From the NCBI GenBank assembly GCA_015059065.1, contig SVBE01000001.1, forward strand, positions 78,998 through 133,904: DNA of 54,907 nucleotides, given 5' to 3'. Position numbers and translations under genes: made by a program. The notes beneath the pieces are model-generated. The model was given only the letters and a program-made list of their open reading frames with translations, was not told where the DNA came from and made no database searches. The number at the start of each line of letters is the position of its first letter. The first letter of the stretch is position 1. This stretch comes from Erysipelotrichaceae bacterium. GTDB taxonomy: Bacteria; Bacillota_I; Bacilli_A; RFN20; CAG-826. Below, in pieces: positions 33,507 to 41,058 of this stretch.

Positions 33507-35090
33507 ATGCTTGTTAAGAGTAATTCAATATCGCCAAAATATGTAAACCTTTACTCGCTTAGAGATCAAGAAATAGTGATTCCTATTTTCCAACGTTTTT
33601 ATGATTGGAAAGAGAAACAAGTAGACGCTTTATTAGATGACCTTTTATCTTGTAAAGATGATTTTTCAAAACAAATCTATTTGATGGATTTGGCGTACTA
33701 TAGTGAGAATAACCAAATCATTTTGGCAGATGGCCAACAAAGAGTGGTGACAATTAATCTACTAATTAAAACAATCAATGACTATATTGCCAATAATCAT
33801 TTGAATATCGAACGAGTAGAGGGGTTCAATATTAAATATGATATTCCCCAATATCAGCATAAATACACAAACACTTTTGACAATTACCCAATTGCCCCAT
33901 TTAAAAAGAATTATCTATATTTTCACAATTGGGTTAATGACAACAAAGATTATATAGAAGATATCATTAAGGCAATTAAAGAAAACATTTATGTTTTTAC
34001 CAAAGAAACCGAAAACTTAGAAGATGCCTTCCTGCTTTTCCAACAAATAAACACTGGGGGCAAGATATTGACAAAAGAAGAAGTGATTAAATCAACTATT
34101 GATCAGTTTGCTGTGATTTACCATATTCCAGTGAATGCTCCTGTAAAAGAATTGAAAAAGATGATTCTTTCTTATTACAAATATTTATATTCTTCTAGTG
34201 CTAATGATTTCGATACAATTTCAGTCATGGCCTTTTTGAGAAACGATGTTGTTTCAACGCGAGAGAAATTCCAAAAATTTGCAACTACTTTAGACGTTAT
34301 CAACAATCTAACAAGCAATCCTATGACGTCCGTTATTAACTATATTAATCGTCCTCAATTGTTTGACATTCTTAATATCATGGGAATGGAAGGGATTGAT
34401 GTGTTTGCTAGAAGGAATTATTTAAACTATGTAATGTTCCCTCTTTGTTTATTGAGCATTTCGATGACGATGAAGAAAGCTAATCCGGGTGGTATTATCA
34501 AGACTTTATATTCAGGCATTATTGATAAAGTCAAACAAGGAAAGAACGAAATGGATATTGGTGCATTCATTTCAAGTTTTATAAATGATAATCCTGAGAT
34601 ATGTAAAATAAACTATTCTATGTTTGAGAAGTGTCTAGGTGACGTTGATTTAAAACAAGGTGTAAAAAAAGCAATTCTTATCATTGATGTTATTATGAAT
34701 AATACTTCATCTACAGTTAATGTTGATGCCATCAATTTAGAACATATTTATCCACAAAAACCTGATTCACAGTGGGCAACTGAGAATTGGCCGACTAACT
34801 ACGATGAACAAAGAGAATTGATTCATAATATTGGTAACTATTTATTACTTAATGAAGAAGTTAATAAGAGAATAAAAAACAAGTACATTGATTACAAAGT
34901 AATAGAATACAATAGAATTATTCCTCAAGACTTATCATTAGGAACAGAAATGAATAAAGTCGATTTTAATAGATTTAAGAATGAAAGAAAGTCATATATT
35001 GAATATAGGCAAAAGGAAATTGCAAAATTGGTATTTGAAAACTTTAAATTGGCTCAAGTCATTATTGTAGATGATAGAACGCATGAGTAA
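33507..35090 (+). CDS. DUF262-DUF1524 (GmrSD-like) restriction nuclease
   Basis: The 527-residue protein has an N-terminal DUF262 ParB-like NTPase/nuclease domain with IPIFQRFYDW (about 25-34) and ADGQQRVVTI (about 77-86). The C-terminal DUF1524 HNH nuclease has INLEHIYPQ with H413, and IGNYLLLNEEVN. This two-domain layout is found in type IV GmrSD restriction enzymes and in SspE-type defence effectors. Here it is encoded with a DNA adenine methyltransferase, so self/non-self marking by adenine methylation is plausible. The SD is GGGGGT. A terminator follows at 35126. Confidence 0.85.
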   Translation: MLVKSNSISPKYVNLYSLRDQEIVIPIFQRFYDWKEKQVDALLDDLLSCKDDFSKQIYLMDLAYYSENNQIILADGQQRVVTINLLIKTINDYIANNHLNIERVEGFNIKYDIPQYQHKYTNTFDNYPIAPFKKNYLYFHNWVNDNKDYIEDIIKAIKENIYVFTKETENLEDAFLLFQQINTGGKILTKEEVIKSTIDQFAVIYHIPVNAPVKELKKMILSYYKYLYSSSANDFDTISVMAFLRNDVVSTREKFQKFATTLDVINNLTSNPMTSVINYINRPQLFDILNIMGMEGIDVFARRNYLNYVMFPLCLLSISMTMKKANPGGIIKTLYSGIIDKVKQGKNEMDIGAFISSFINDNPEICKINYSMFEKCLGDVDLKQGVKKAILIIDVIMNNTSSTVNVDAINLEHIYPQKPDSQWATENWPTNYDEQRELIHNIGNYLLLNEEVNKRIKNKYIDYKVIEYNRIIPQDLSLGTEMNKVDFNRFKNERKSYIEYRQKEIAKLVFENFKLAQVIIVDDRTHE

Positions 35091-35125
35091 ACCATATTTA
35101 TAAACATTTTTAACAAACAGATTCG

Positions 35126-35160
35126 CCCTCCTTGTCATAACCTTGGAGGGTTTTTATTTT
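35126..35160 (+). terminator. Terminator of the methyltransferase-nuclease operon
   Basis: CCCTCC (35126-35131) / GGAGGG (35145-35150) and TTTTTATTTTT. Confidence 0.85.
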
Positions 35161-35209
35161 TCTGGGACAAAAGGCGTGTTTTGCACAGAAGGTAGTGGAG
35201 GTAGAAAAA

Positions 35210-35320
35210 ATGAAAATAACTACAACACTAAAAGTTCAGATCCGTGAACTACGTAGCCAAGGCTTAGGCAAGGGTTTCACGAAACAACCAGTAAAACGAC
35301 CAAAAAACATCCAGAAATAA
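35210..35320 (+). pseudogene. Remnant: start of a recombinase-associated HTH gene
   Basis: A 36-codon frame with a GTGGAGGT SD reads TTLKVQIRELRSQGLG, which resembles the opening of small HTH genes found near serine recombinases (family: IRELRxQGLGYxxIA). It then runs into unrelated sequence and stops. This is a broken gene end, joined to the remnant at 35257-35499. Confidence 0.4.
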
Positions 35321-35499
35321 TCAGAAAAGAGATAATAACTCTTCTAAAATCTAATCCATATTTGTCACGTGTCGATTTAGCTATGGCAATTGGAATAACA
35401 GATGGAAGTGCAAGGCATCATTTGAACAAACTAAAAGAAAGCGGGGTTATTGTTCATCGAGGATCAGACAAAGGTGGATATTGGGAGATTATCAGATAA
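35257..35499 (+). pseudogene. Remnant: C-terminal winged helix of an AlbA/RecG-like ATP-binding protein
   Basis: An open frame without start codon encodes a polar Thr/Lys linker (ETTSKTTKKHPE) and a winged helix (IIRKEIITLLKSNPYLSRVD, ARHHLNKLKESGVIVHRGSD, GGYWEIIR). This combination is the usual end of AlbA_2-domain (divergent AAA-4) regulators. The ATP-binding part is absent. Confidence 0.6.
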
Positions 35500-35633
35500 C
35501 GAATGATGAAAACTTTATATATGATTGGTGGCACTATTTCTGATTGTTTATCGTGCGTATTAATAAACAAAAATAGCGGTTTATAAAAATTATCACTACC
35601 CCATTGACTACCCTAATTTACTACCCTATGTCA
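35500..35633. other. Tail of the 35.1-35.6 kb gap
   Basis: AT-rich DNA between the winged-helix remnant and the convergent HEFAH gene. I see no gene, repeat copy or strong hairpin in it. Confidence 0.5.
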
Positions 35634-36527
35634 TTATTTATAAATTACTAAATAATAAACATTATTATGTTTAGAGATATTTATATTTAGTTTGTCATAT
35701 ATTTCATCTAGAACGTACTCACCTAATTTAATAAAGGCGCCTTCTTGAGTTTTAATTGTTTTACTTCCTATATATGAACTGATTCTTTTCGCTAAATTAA
35801 AAATAAAAGAATCAACACGTTTAAAAGATTTTTTATTTCGTGTTTTATCTACGGGCTTATAGTATTTTCTAATTCCATAAATCATCCCCGCTATATGCAT
35901 GACAAGATTGTATATAAAAGCGTTAACGCTATTGATATATTGCTCAATTTCTAAATTCGTTGGTTCTCTATCATTTATCAAAGTAAGGAAACCTTCTTTA
36001 GTAATTAGAAGGTCTTCGTAGTTATTAACTAAATATAGTAGAGTGGGATATTGATATGCTTTGCAATTCACAAAAGTAAATCTATAAGCAAAGAATTCTG
36101 TCCATACATCATAAGCAATATTTCGACATATTTCTTTATATGTTCGTGGGGTGTTTTCCACTTTCTTTAAAAATTTGCTCTCACTATTTAAAAAAGTAAT
36201 TTTATCTTCGATATGAGCAAATTCATGTAGAACCATTGGGTATAGATAGTGTTCTTCAGTATTGTCAAAAGTCTCGATATATTTTCTATTGAATTCAACT
36301 GAAAATTTATTTTTTCCTAAATAAGTGGTGTTGCCACCTGCGATTTGTCTATCTTGATTAACAAAAGAATCAATAGAATCAAGAACATTGATTTGAATAT
36401 CTACTGGTTTAGATAGAATATCCGCTAAAGCATAAAATAGATTTTCTAAATCTCTTTTAGCTTCATCCGAAATAGTGGATTCACTTTTCCCATAATCAAT
36501 ACTAATTTTTGTTTGTGAATTATTCAT
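35634..36527 (-). CDS. Putative zinc metallopeptidase (HEFAH), cytosolic, unknown family
   Basis: The 297-residue protein has no signal peptide. HEFAH at residues 101-105 is a HExxH zinc motif, preceded by a hydrophobic strand/helix (LYPMVL). E144 in WTEFFAYRF, about 40 residues later, is a candidate third ligand, giving a gluzincin-like pattern. The remainder is helical and basic with no known domain. It stands alone, with no SD visible in front of the ATG. It may be an accessory-island protease, but no substrate is indicated. Confidence 0.6.
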   Translation of the reverse strand: MNNSQTKISIDYGKSESTISDEAKRDLENLFYALADILSKPVDIQINVLDSIDSFVNQDRQIAGGNTTYLGKNKFSVEFNRKYIETFDNTEEHYLYPMVLHEFAHIEDKITFLNSESKFLKKVENTPRTYKEICRNIAYDVWTEFFAYRFTFVNCKAYQYPTLLYLVNNYEDLLITKEGFLTLINDREPTNLEIEQYINSVNAFIYNLVMHIAGMIYGIRKYYKPVDKTRNKKSFKRVDSFIFNLAKRISSYIGSKTIKTQEGAFIKLGEYVLDEIYDKLNINISKHNNVYYLVIYK

Positions 36528-36927
36528 AATAAAATTATCAATTAACTTTTGTTTAAAGTCTATGATGCAGTTTAGTCCATTTGCTTATAAAATGGCAAAA
36601 TAGATGATTTTAGATACTATATTTATATAGATGTCAAGAAAATCTTGTCATTTATCGCGTTGCTTAAAGACACACGAAAAAAAGCGACATTTCGATTGCA
36701 TCGGGATGTCTTTTTTATCCTTAATGGGTAAAAATAATGACGATAAAATTTTGAGGCATATTATTTTCATGTAAAAAACTCATCAAAAAATACCTTTTAA
36801 AATTTCGCACTGCGTAACCAACAACGCAACTACGAATCCGCTAATGGTTAGGAACTTTTATTCTTATAAGAATTTTTGTGGTTTAGTACCATTAAAATTT
36901 ATAGAATTAAATAAAGAGGTATTTGAT
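36528..36927. other. Gap with an unassigned terminator
   Basis: 400 bp upstream of the helical-repeat gene. It contains a strong + strand terminator (listed separately) with no gene in front of it, and short inverted repeats near 36631-36650. The last 85 bases form an in-frame extension of the next gene but lack an SD. Confidence 0.5.
36686..36717 (+). terminator. Strong orphan terminator
   Basis: GACATTTCGAT-TGC-ATCGGGATGTC, 11 bp with two G-U pairs, followed by six T. No + strand gene precedes it within 1 kb apart from remnants. Confidence 0.75.
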
Positions 36928-37962
36928 ATGTTTGATGATGCAAGACTAGAAGAATTAGAAAATCTATATGATAAATATGATACAGCCACAACTAAAAGTG
37001 AAAAAAGGCGTGTTCTAAATGAAATTCTTGAAATAAATCCGACTGATATTGACTCTATGCATCGTTTAGTGGATTTGCTTCCAGAAAAGCAACAACTTGA
37101 CGCACTTTTAAAATTAAAAGAAGATGCTTGGCAAATTATCGAAGATAATTTTAATGATATCGAAGACCTATATTATGACCACGACACTAGACCATATATG
37201 TTTATTTTGATGGACTTATTAGAAAGATATGAAAGAAATAAAAAAGTCGAAGAGGCTTATCAAATAATTAAGGAAATGATGGAATTAAATCAGGGTGATA
37301 ATTTAGGAGAAAGATTCCATCTAGTGGCTTATTATATTGGGCAAAATAAAATAAATGAGTTAAGAGACTTTGTTAAAAACTGCCCAGATGATTTTAGTGT
37401 CGCCTTAAGGTTTGCTATTTTGTATTTAGATAATCTTGCTAAAAAAGATAAAGAATTCAAATCACTATATGATGAATTTCCTTATTTATATGCCTTAATA
37501 GGCAAGGAATTGTATTTTAAAAAATATCAATTTCAAACAATAAAAGGTTTGATTAATTATTATCGTCCGCATGGATTTTTTGAATGTTTTCTTTTCTATG
37601 AGATGCTTATTACATATTGTGATACTCTAACAATGTCTTTGCTACAGCATAAATGTGCTTACTATAAAGATATGCCAATAATATCAATTACCGAATCTTT
37701 ACCAAGAAATACAAAATCATATCTATTCGCTCTTGCTGATACATACGATCAGTCGTATAAAACTTTTTTGAAGAAATTAAAAGATTTTAATATAGAAGAA
37801 AAAGAGTTTTTAAAAGATTATGAGAAATTAGAAAAAATGCAAATTCTAGAAAAAAGAGAAGATAAGATATATTTTAGCGAAGCATCTTATGCATTATTAG
37901 TTTTCTATGTTAAAAAAGAAGAACAGACTCTAGATTATATAAAAGAAGTGATTGGTATTTAA
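36928..37962 (+). CDS. Helical-repeat (TPR-like) protein of unknown function
   Basis: The 344-residue soluble helical protein starts at ATG 36928, which has SD AGAGG at proper spacing; a longer reading from 36844 has none. It contains repeat-like helix pairs (RLEELENLYDKYDTATTKSEKRRVLNEILEINPTD as one unit; EEAYQIIKEMMELNQGDNLGERFHLVAYYI as another). The C-terminal part (EFLKDYEKLEKMQILEKREDKIYFSEA) looks like a winged helix. It is a lone gene in the accessory island. Function unknown. Confidence 0.65.
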   Translation: MFDDARLEELENLYDKYDTATTKSEKRRVLNEILEINPTDIDSMHRLVDLLPEKQQLDALLKLKEDAWQIIEDNFNDIEDLYYDHDTRPYMFILMDLLERYERNKKVEEAYQIIKEMMELNQGDNLGERFHLVAYYIGQNKINELRDFVKNCPDDFSVALRFAILYLDNLAKKDKEFKSLYDEFPYLYALIGKELYFKKYQFQTIKGLINYYRPHGFFECFLFYEMLITYCDTLTMSLLQHKCAYYKDMPIISITESLPRNTKSYLFALADTYDQSYKTFLKKLKDFNIEEKEFLKDYEKLEKMQILEKREDKIYFSEASYALLVFYVKKEEQTLDYIKEVIGI

Positions 37963-37963
37963 C

Positions 37964-38227
37964 ATGAAAGTATATCGCAGAGCTATCAGCCCCATTTTTA
38001 GCAGTCATTAATGGCAATTATGCTTTATCAGCTGGAGTGGTGGATAGATGTCTTGTCACCGAAAATAAGGATTCTATATTGCTAAAAAGATGGCCAATGT
38101 CATCATAGTTAAAAACGGCCAAGAAGATAACGAAAAGATACGTGTCTTGCTTAAGGCCTTAAAGCAAGAAAACATCGCAACTTTTATAAAAGCAAAGTTT
38201 GGTGATTCGGTTATCTATATGGTCTAG
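37964..38227 (+). pseudogene. Remnant of a MetQ/NlpA-family methionine-binding lipoprotein
   Basis: Two short frames together give the end of an NlpA-family substrate-binding protein. The first reads FLAVINGNYALSAG and LVTENKDS; after a frameshift the second (38090-38227) reads ANVIIVKNGQEDNEKI, LLKALKQENIATFIKAKFGDSV. These follow the order and spacing of MetQ C-termini (AVINGNYALxAG, KDSPYANVIVVK). The signal peptide, most of the domain and MetN/MetI are absent. Confidence 0.75.
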
Positions 38228-38264
38228 ATTGCATTAACAATTTAAAAATTCAGATAATCTTTGC

Positions 38265-38270
38265 TAGAAT
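38265..38270 (+). promoter_or_regulatory. -10 box of the CmpB-like gene
   Basis: TAGAAT ends 3 nt before TTG 38274 and 6 nt before GTG 38277, with no SD; another apparently leaderless gene. Confidence 0.4.
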
Positions 38271-38273
38271 AGG

Positions 38274-38903
38274 TTGGTGAAGTATTTAGTAATTATATCG
38301 ACTTTATTTGTTATCGGTTCATTATTAGGGTGGGTGATAGAACTTTTCTTTCGCAGATTCGTCTCACAAAAGAAATGGATGAATCCTGGTTTTTTAACTG
38401 GCCCATATTTACCAATTTATGGTTTTGGAGTCATCGTTCTTTATGGAGTCAGTAATATTCCATTAGGGATCACCATCCAAGCGTGGGATATTGTCGCTCG
38501 CATTGGCATTATCGGTGTGGGAATGACGTTGATTGAATTTATCGCTGGTCTCATATTTATAAAAGGTCTCAAGATAAAATTATGGGATTACTCAGATCGC
38601 AAAGGAAACATCATGGGCATCATTTGTCCTTCATTTTCTTTAATTTGGCTAGTATTTGGCTCATTATATTATTTCCTATTAAATCCAATTTTAGTGGAAG
38701 GAATATCTTGGATAAGCGAGAACCTCATCTATACATATTTTGTTGGAGCGGTCATTGGAGCGATATTAGTGGACTTTGCTTATTCGGTCCACCTCGCTTC
38801 AAAGTTAAAAGAATTCAAAGAATATGGCGATTTAAGATTTGAAGAATTAAAAAAAGAATTTAAGCGTAGAATCAAAGAAATTAAAAACAAAGATAAGCAT
38901 TAA
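38274..38903 (+). CDS. CmpB-family (putative type IV ABC-transporter) membrane protein
   Basis: The 209-residue protein has about five transmembrane segments. The family signature is clear near the start: GSLLGWVIELFFRRFVSQKKWMNPGFLTGPYLPIYGFG (quoted in two parts; residues about 12-49). The C-terminal tail is highly charged (RFEELKKEFKRRIKEIKNK). PF06541 proteins are widespread in Firmicutes but their role is unproven. Start is TTG 38274 or GTG 38277. A copy of the repeated terminator element follows. Confidence 0.78.
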   Translation: MVKYLVIISTLFVIGSLLGWVIELFFRRFVSQKKWMNPGFLTGPYLPIYGFGVIVLYGVSNIPLGITIQAWDIVARIGIIGVGMTLIEFIAGLIFIKGLKIKLWDYSDRKGNIMGIICPSFSLIWLVFGSLYYFLLNPILVEGISWISENLIYTYFVGAVIGAILVDFAYSVHLASKLKEFKEYGDLRFEELKKEFKRRIKEIKNKDKH

Positions 38904-38930
38904 TTTATTATTGTCTCATAGGATTAATCC

Positions 38931-38953
38931 CGATACAAATCGGGGATTTTTTG
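38931..38953 (+). terminator. Repeat copy B: TGATACA-type terminator
   Basis: ATTAATCCCGATACAAATCG then GGGATTTTTT; hairpin ATCCCGAT / ATCGGGGAT. Same terminator sequence as in copies at 31407, 47983 and 49073; the upstream GGGTGCAATT block is missing here. Confidence 0.8.
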
Positions 38954-39082
38954 TTATTTTTGGCGTAATAATACGATGACTTAGATTATTCTTATCATTG
39001 ACAGACTGGTGACATCTAAAATAATAGGTTTTTTATTAAAAATAAGATAAAATATTAAATCAGAAAAAAGAAGGAAACAACT

Positions 39083-40684
39083 ATGAAAAAGAGATTTATA
39101 TTACCACTCATCGGATTGTTAGCATTCTCTATAACCTCCTGTGGAACTAAAGGTGACACTGGTCCACAAGGTCCTCAAGGAGAGCAAGGGGTTCCTGGAC
39201 AAAATGGGCAAGATGGAAAAGATGGCACGAATGGTGTTGACGGGAAAGATGGAACATCGGTTTTGACAGGCAATGGCGAGCCAGCCGCTTCTTTGGGCAA
39301 AGATGGTGATTCATATATTGATTTGGATACATGGAATTATTATGTGAAAGAAAATGGATCCTGGGTTTTAAAAGGAAACATCAAAGGTTCTGACGGCAAA
39401 GATGGTCAAGATGGTCAAGACGGTCAAGATGGAACATCAATGCTTTCTGCAAGTGGTGAACCAGCCTCTAACTTAGGAAAAGATGGTGATTCTTACATTG
39501 ATATAGCCACATGGAATTATTACGTTAAAGAAAATGTAGCATGGGTTTTAAAAGGAAATATCAAAGGTTCTGACGGCATCGACGGTCAAAACGGTCAAGA
39601 TGGAATTGATGGTAATGATGGCCAAGATGCTGTTCAATATATTCCCGCAATATTTAATAACTATGATGGGACAATGCTTTACACTTTCTATTATGAAAAA
39701 GGCAGCACAATTGTTTATGATGGACCAGAGCCAACTAGAAACGGATATGTTCAAGATGGGGATCATTATGTATATGATTTTATCGGATGGGATAAACCGT
39801 TAGAAAATATCCAAGTTCCTACAATTTTTACTGCTCAATATAATTTAAGAAATGTCACCGAAGAATATAATATTTCTATTGGTAAAATTCCTAATTTATC
39901 TGAAGATGGTAAAACTATAACTTATGGTTTATACCCAACCAATAACGTAAACAATAATGAAGAATTGGTTGCCGATTTAGATGAATTGGCTGAATCTGGC
40001 TCACCAGAAGCAAATGGTTATTATTTATATAATGACAAATATTACGCCAAAACAGTTGCTAATGCATTTACTTACGCATCAAATACTTTTGCAAACGGAA
40101 TTGAATTCACCAATGGCGAAACTTATTGGTTTGAATGTGAACCTATCACTTGGAATGTTTTAGAAAATCATAATGGAGAGTATACTTTGTTATCATCCAT
40201 TGTATTAGATCAATGCTATTATTATTCCCCAGCCAACAACAATAAATATAAAGATAGTTATGTTAGATCTTGGATTAATGGCGACTTTTATAATTCTGCA
40301 TTCGTCTTAGATAATTCCTACATCCAACCAACAACTATTGATAATAGTGCTTCTACAACTGCTTCAGAAACCAATCCTTACGCTTGTGAAAATACAGAAG
40401 ACAAAGTGTTCTTACTAAGTTACCAAGATTATTTAAATAATGATTATGGGTTCCCATCATCCGATTCTTCATGTGGAGAGAGAGTGTGTCCGACAACTGA
40501 TTGGGCAAAGGCAAGAGGAATAAGTATGTATTCAAACGAAACAAGTGGACGTTATTGGACACGTTCTCCTGATGAGGAAACTTATGTTTGCGCCATGCAT
40601 GTTAATAAAGATGGCAGCATCTATGGTGAGAATACGGACCGTAAATATGGCGTCCGTCCCGCCATCACAATTAAGATTGCCTAG
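39083..40684 (+). CDS. Collagen-like lipoprotein with DUF6273-type C-terminal domain
   Basis: The 533-residue secreted lipoprotein has lipobox SITSC. Three Gly-X-Y segments (about residues 24-58, 105-118, 163-182) alternate with two copies of a domain of about 45 residues (GEPAASLGKDGDSYID, TWNYYVKENGSWVLKGNIKG). An InlB-like beta region follows (EPTRNGYVQDGDHYVYDFIGWD). The last 200 residues match DUF6273: ITWNVLENHNGEYTLLSS, SYVRSWINGDFYNSAF, RYWTRSPDE, YGVRPAITIK. Likely a surface adhesin or ligand-binding protein. Confidence 0.85.
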   Translation: MKKRFILPLIGLLAFSITSCGTKGDTGPQGPQGEQGVPGQNGQDGKDGTNGVDGKDGTSVLTGNGEPAASLGKDGDSYIDLDTWNYYVKENGSWVLKGNIKGSDGKDGQDGQDGQDGTSMLSASGEPASNLGKDGDSYIDIATWNYYVKENVAWVLKGNIKGSDGIDGQNGQDGIDGNDGQDAVQYIPAIFNNYDGTMLYTFYYEKGSTIVYDGPEPTRNGYVQDGDHYVYDFIGWDKPLENIQVPTIFTAQYNLRNVTEEYNISIGKIPNLSEDGKTITYGLYPTNNVNNNEELVADLDELAESGSPEANGYYLYNDKYYAKTVANAFTYASNTFANGIEFTNGETYWFECEPITWNVLENHNGEYTLLSSIVLDQCYYYSPANNNKYKDSYVRSWINGDFYNSAFVLDNSYIQPTTIDNSASTTASETNPYACENTEDKVFLLSYQDYLNNDYGFPSSDSSCGERVCPTTDWAKARGISMYSNETSGRYWTRSPDEETYVCAMHVNKDGSIYGENTDRKYGVRPAITIKIA

Positions 40685-40709
40685 TTCAAAAACACTAATT
40701 AACTTGATT

Positions 40710-40737
40710 ACCACTCTTAGAAATAGGGTGGTTTTTC
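40710..40737 (+). terminator. Terminator after the collagen-like gene
   Basis: ACCACTCT / AGGGTGGT stem with one G-U pair, then TTTTTC. Confidence 0.8.
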
Positions 40738-40926
40738 ATTGAGAAATAATTCTTGTTATGTGTCTTGGAAAAGAACTAATACAGAGTATTAAGACAAAAT
40801 CGTATATGGCTTGCTTAATGGTGGGCTTTTATTTATGGTCTCGGTAGTGGTTATGATATAAAAAATAAAGTCCAAAAGTTGATATTAGAATTTCCATCAA
40901 CTACTCCATACCCGCCCTTTAAAATT

Positions 40927-40981
40927 GGGTGCAAATATCCAGATTGGGTGCAATTGTATCAAAATGGTTAAATGGAGACAT
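40927..40981 (+). repeat. Intergenic repeat copy C (lacks its terminator)
   Basis: Two ATTGGGTGCAA blocks, then TTGTATCAAAATGG and TTAAATGGAGACA, aligned over about 50 bases with copy A at 31337. The terminator half is not recognisable. Confidence 0.75.
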
Positions 40982-41058
40982 TTCGAAAAGATAGAACCTG
41001 TGATTATTCATTTTTATCGTGGACGTCATAAAAAAATTATTTAATAATATTATCAAAG

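Larger units (their letters stand above)
40685..41058. other. 374-bp gap with a terminator and repeat copy C
   Basis: Holds the terminator of the collagen-like gene (40710-40737), the imperfect inverted repeat AGTTGAT / ATCAACT around 40878-40903 and the repeat copy at 40927-40981. I see no gene in it. Confidence 0.6.

Noticed and set aside
36844..36927. Extended N-terminus of the helical-repeat gene at 36928
   Set aside because: No SD and no sequence features; ATG 36928 has AGAGG at good spacing.
40741..40926. Possible gene in the gap after the collagen-like lipoprotein
   Set aside because: Only very short frames with no SD or recognisable similarity; one short inverted repeat.
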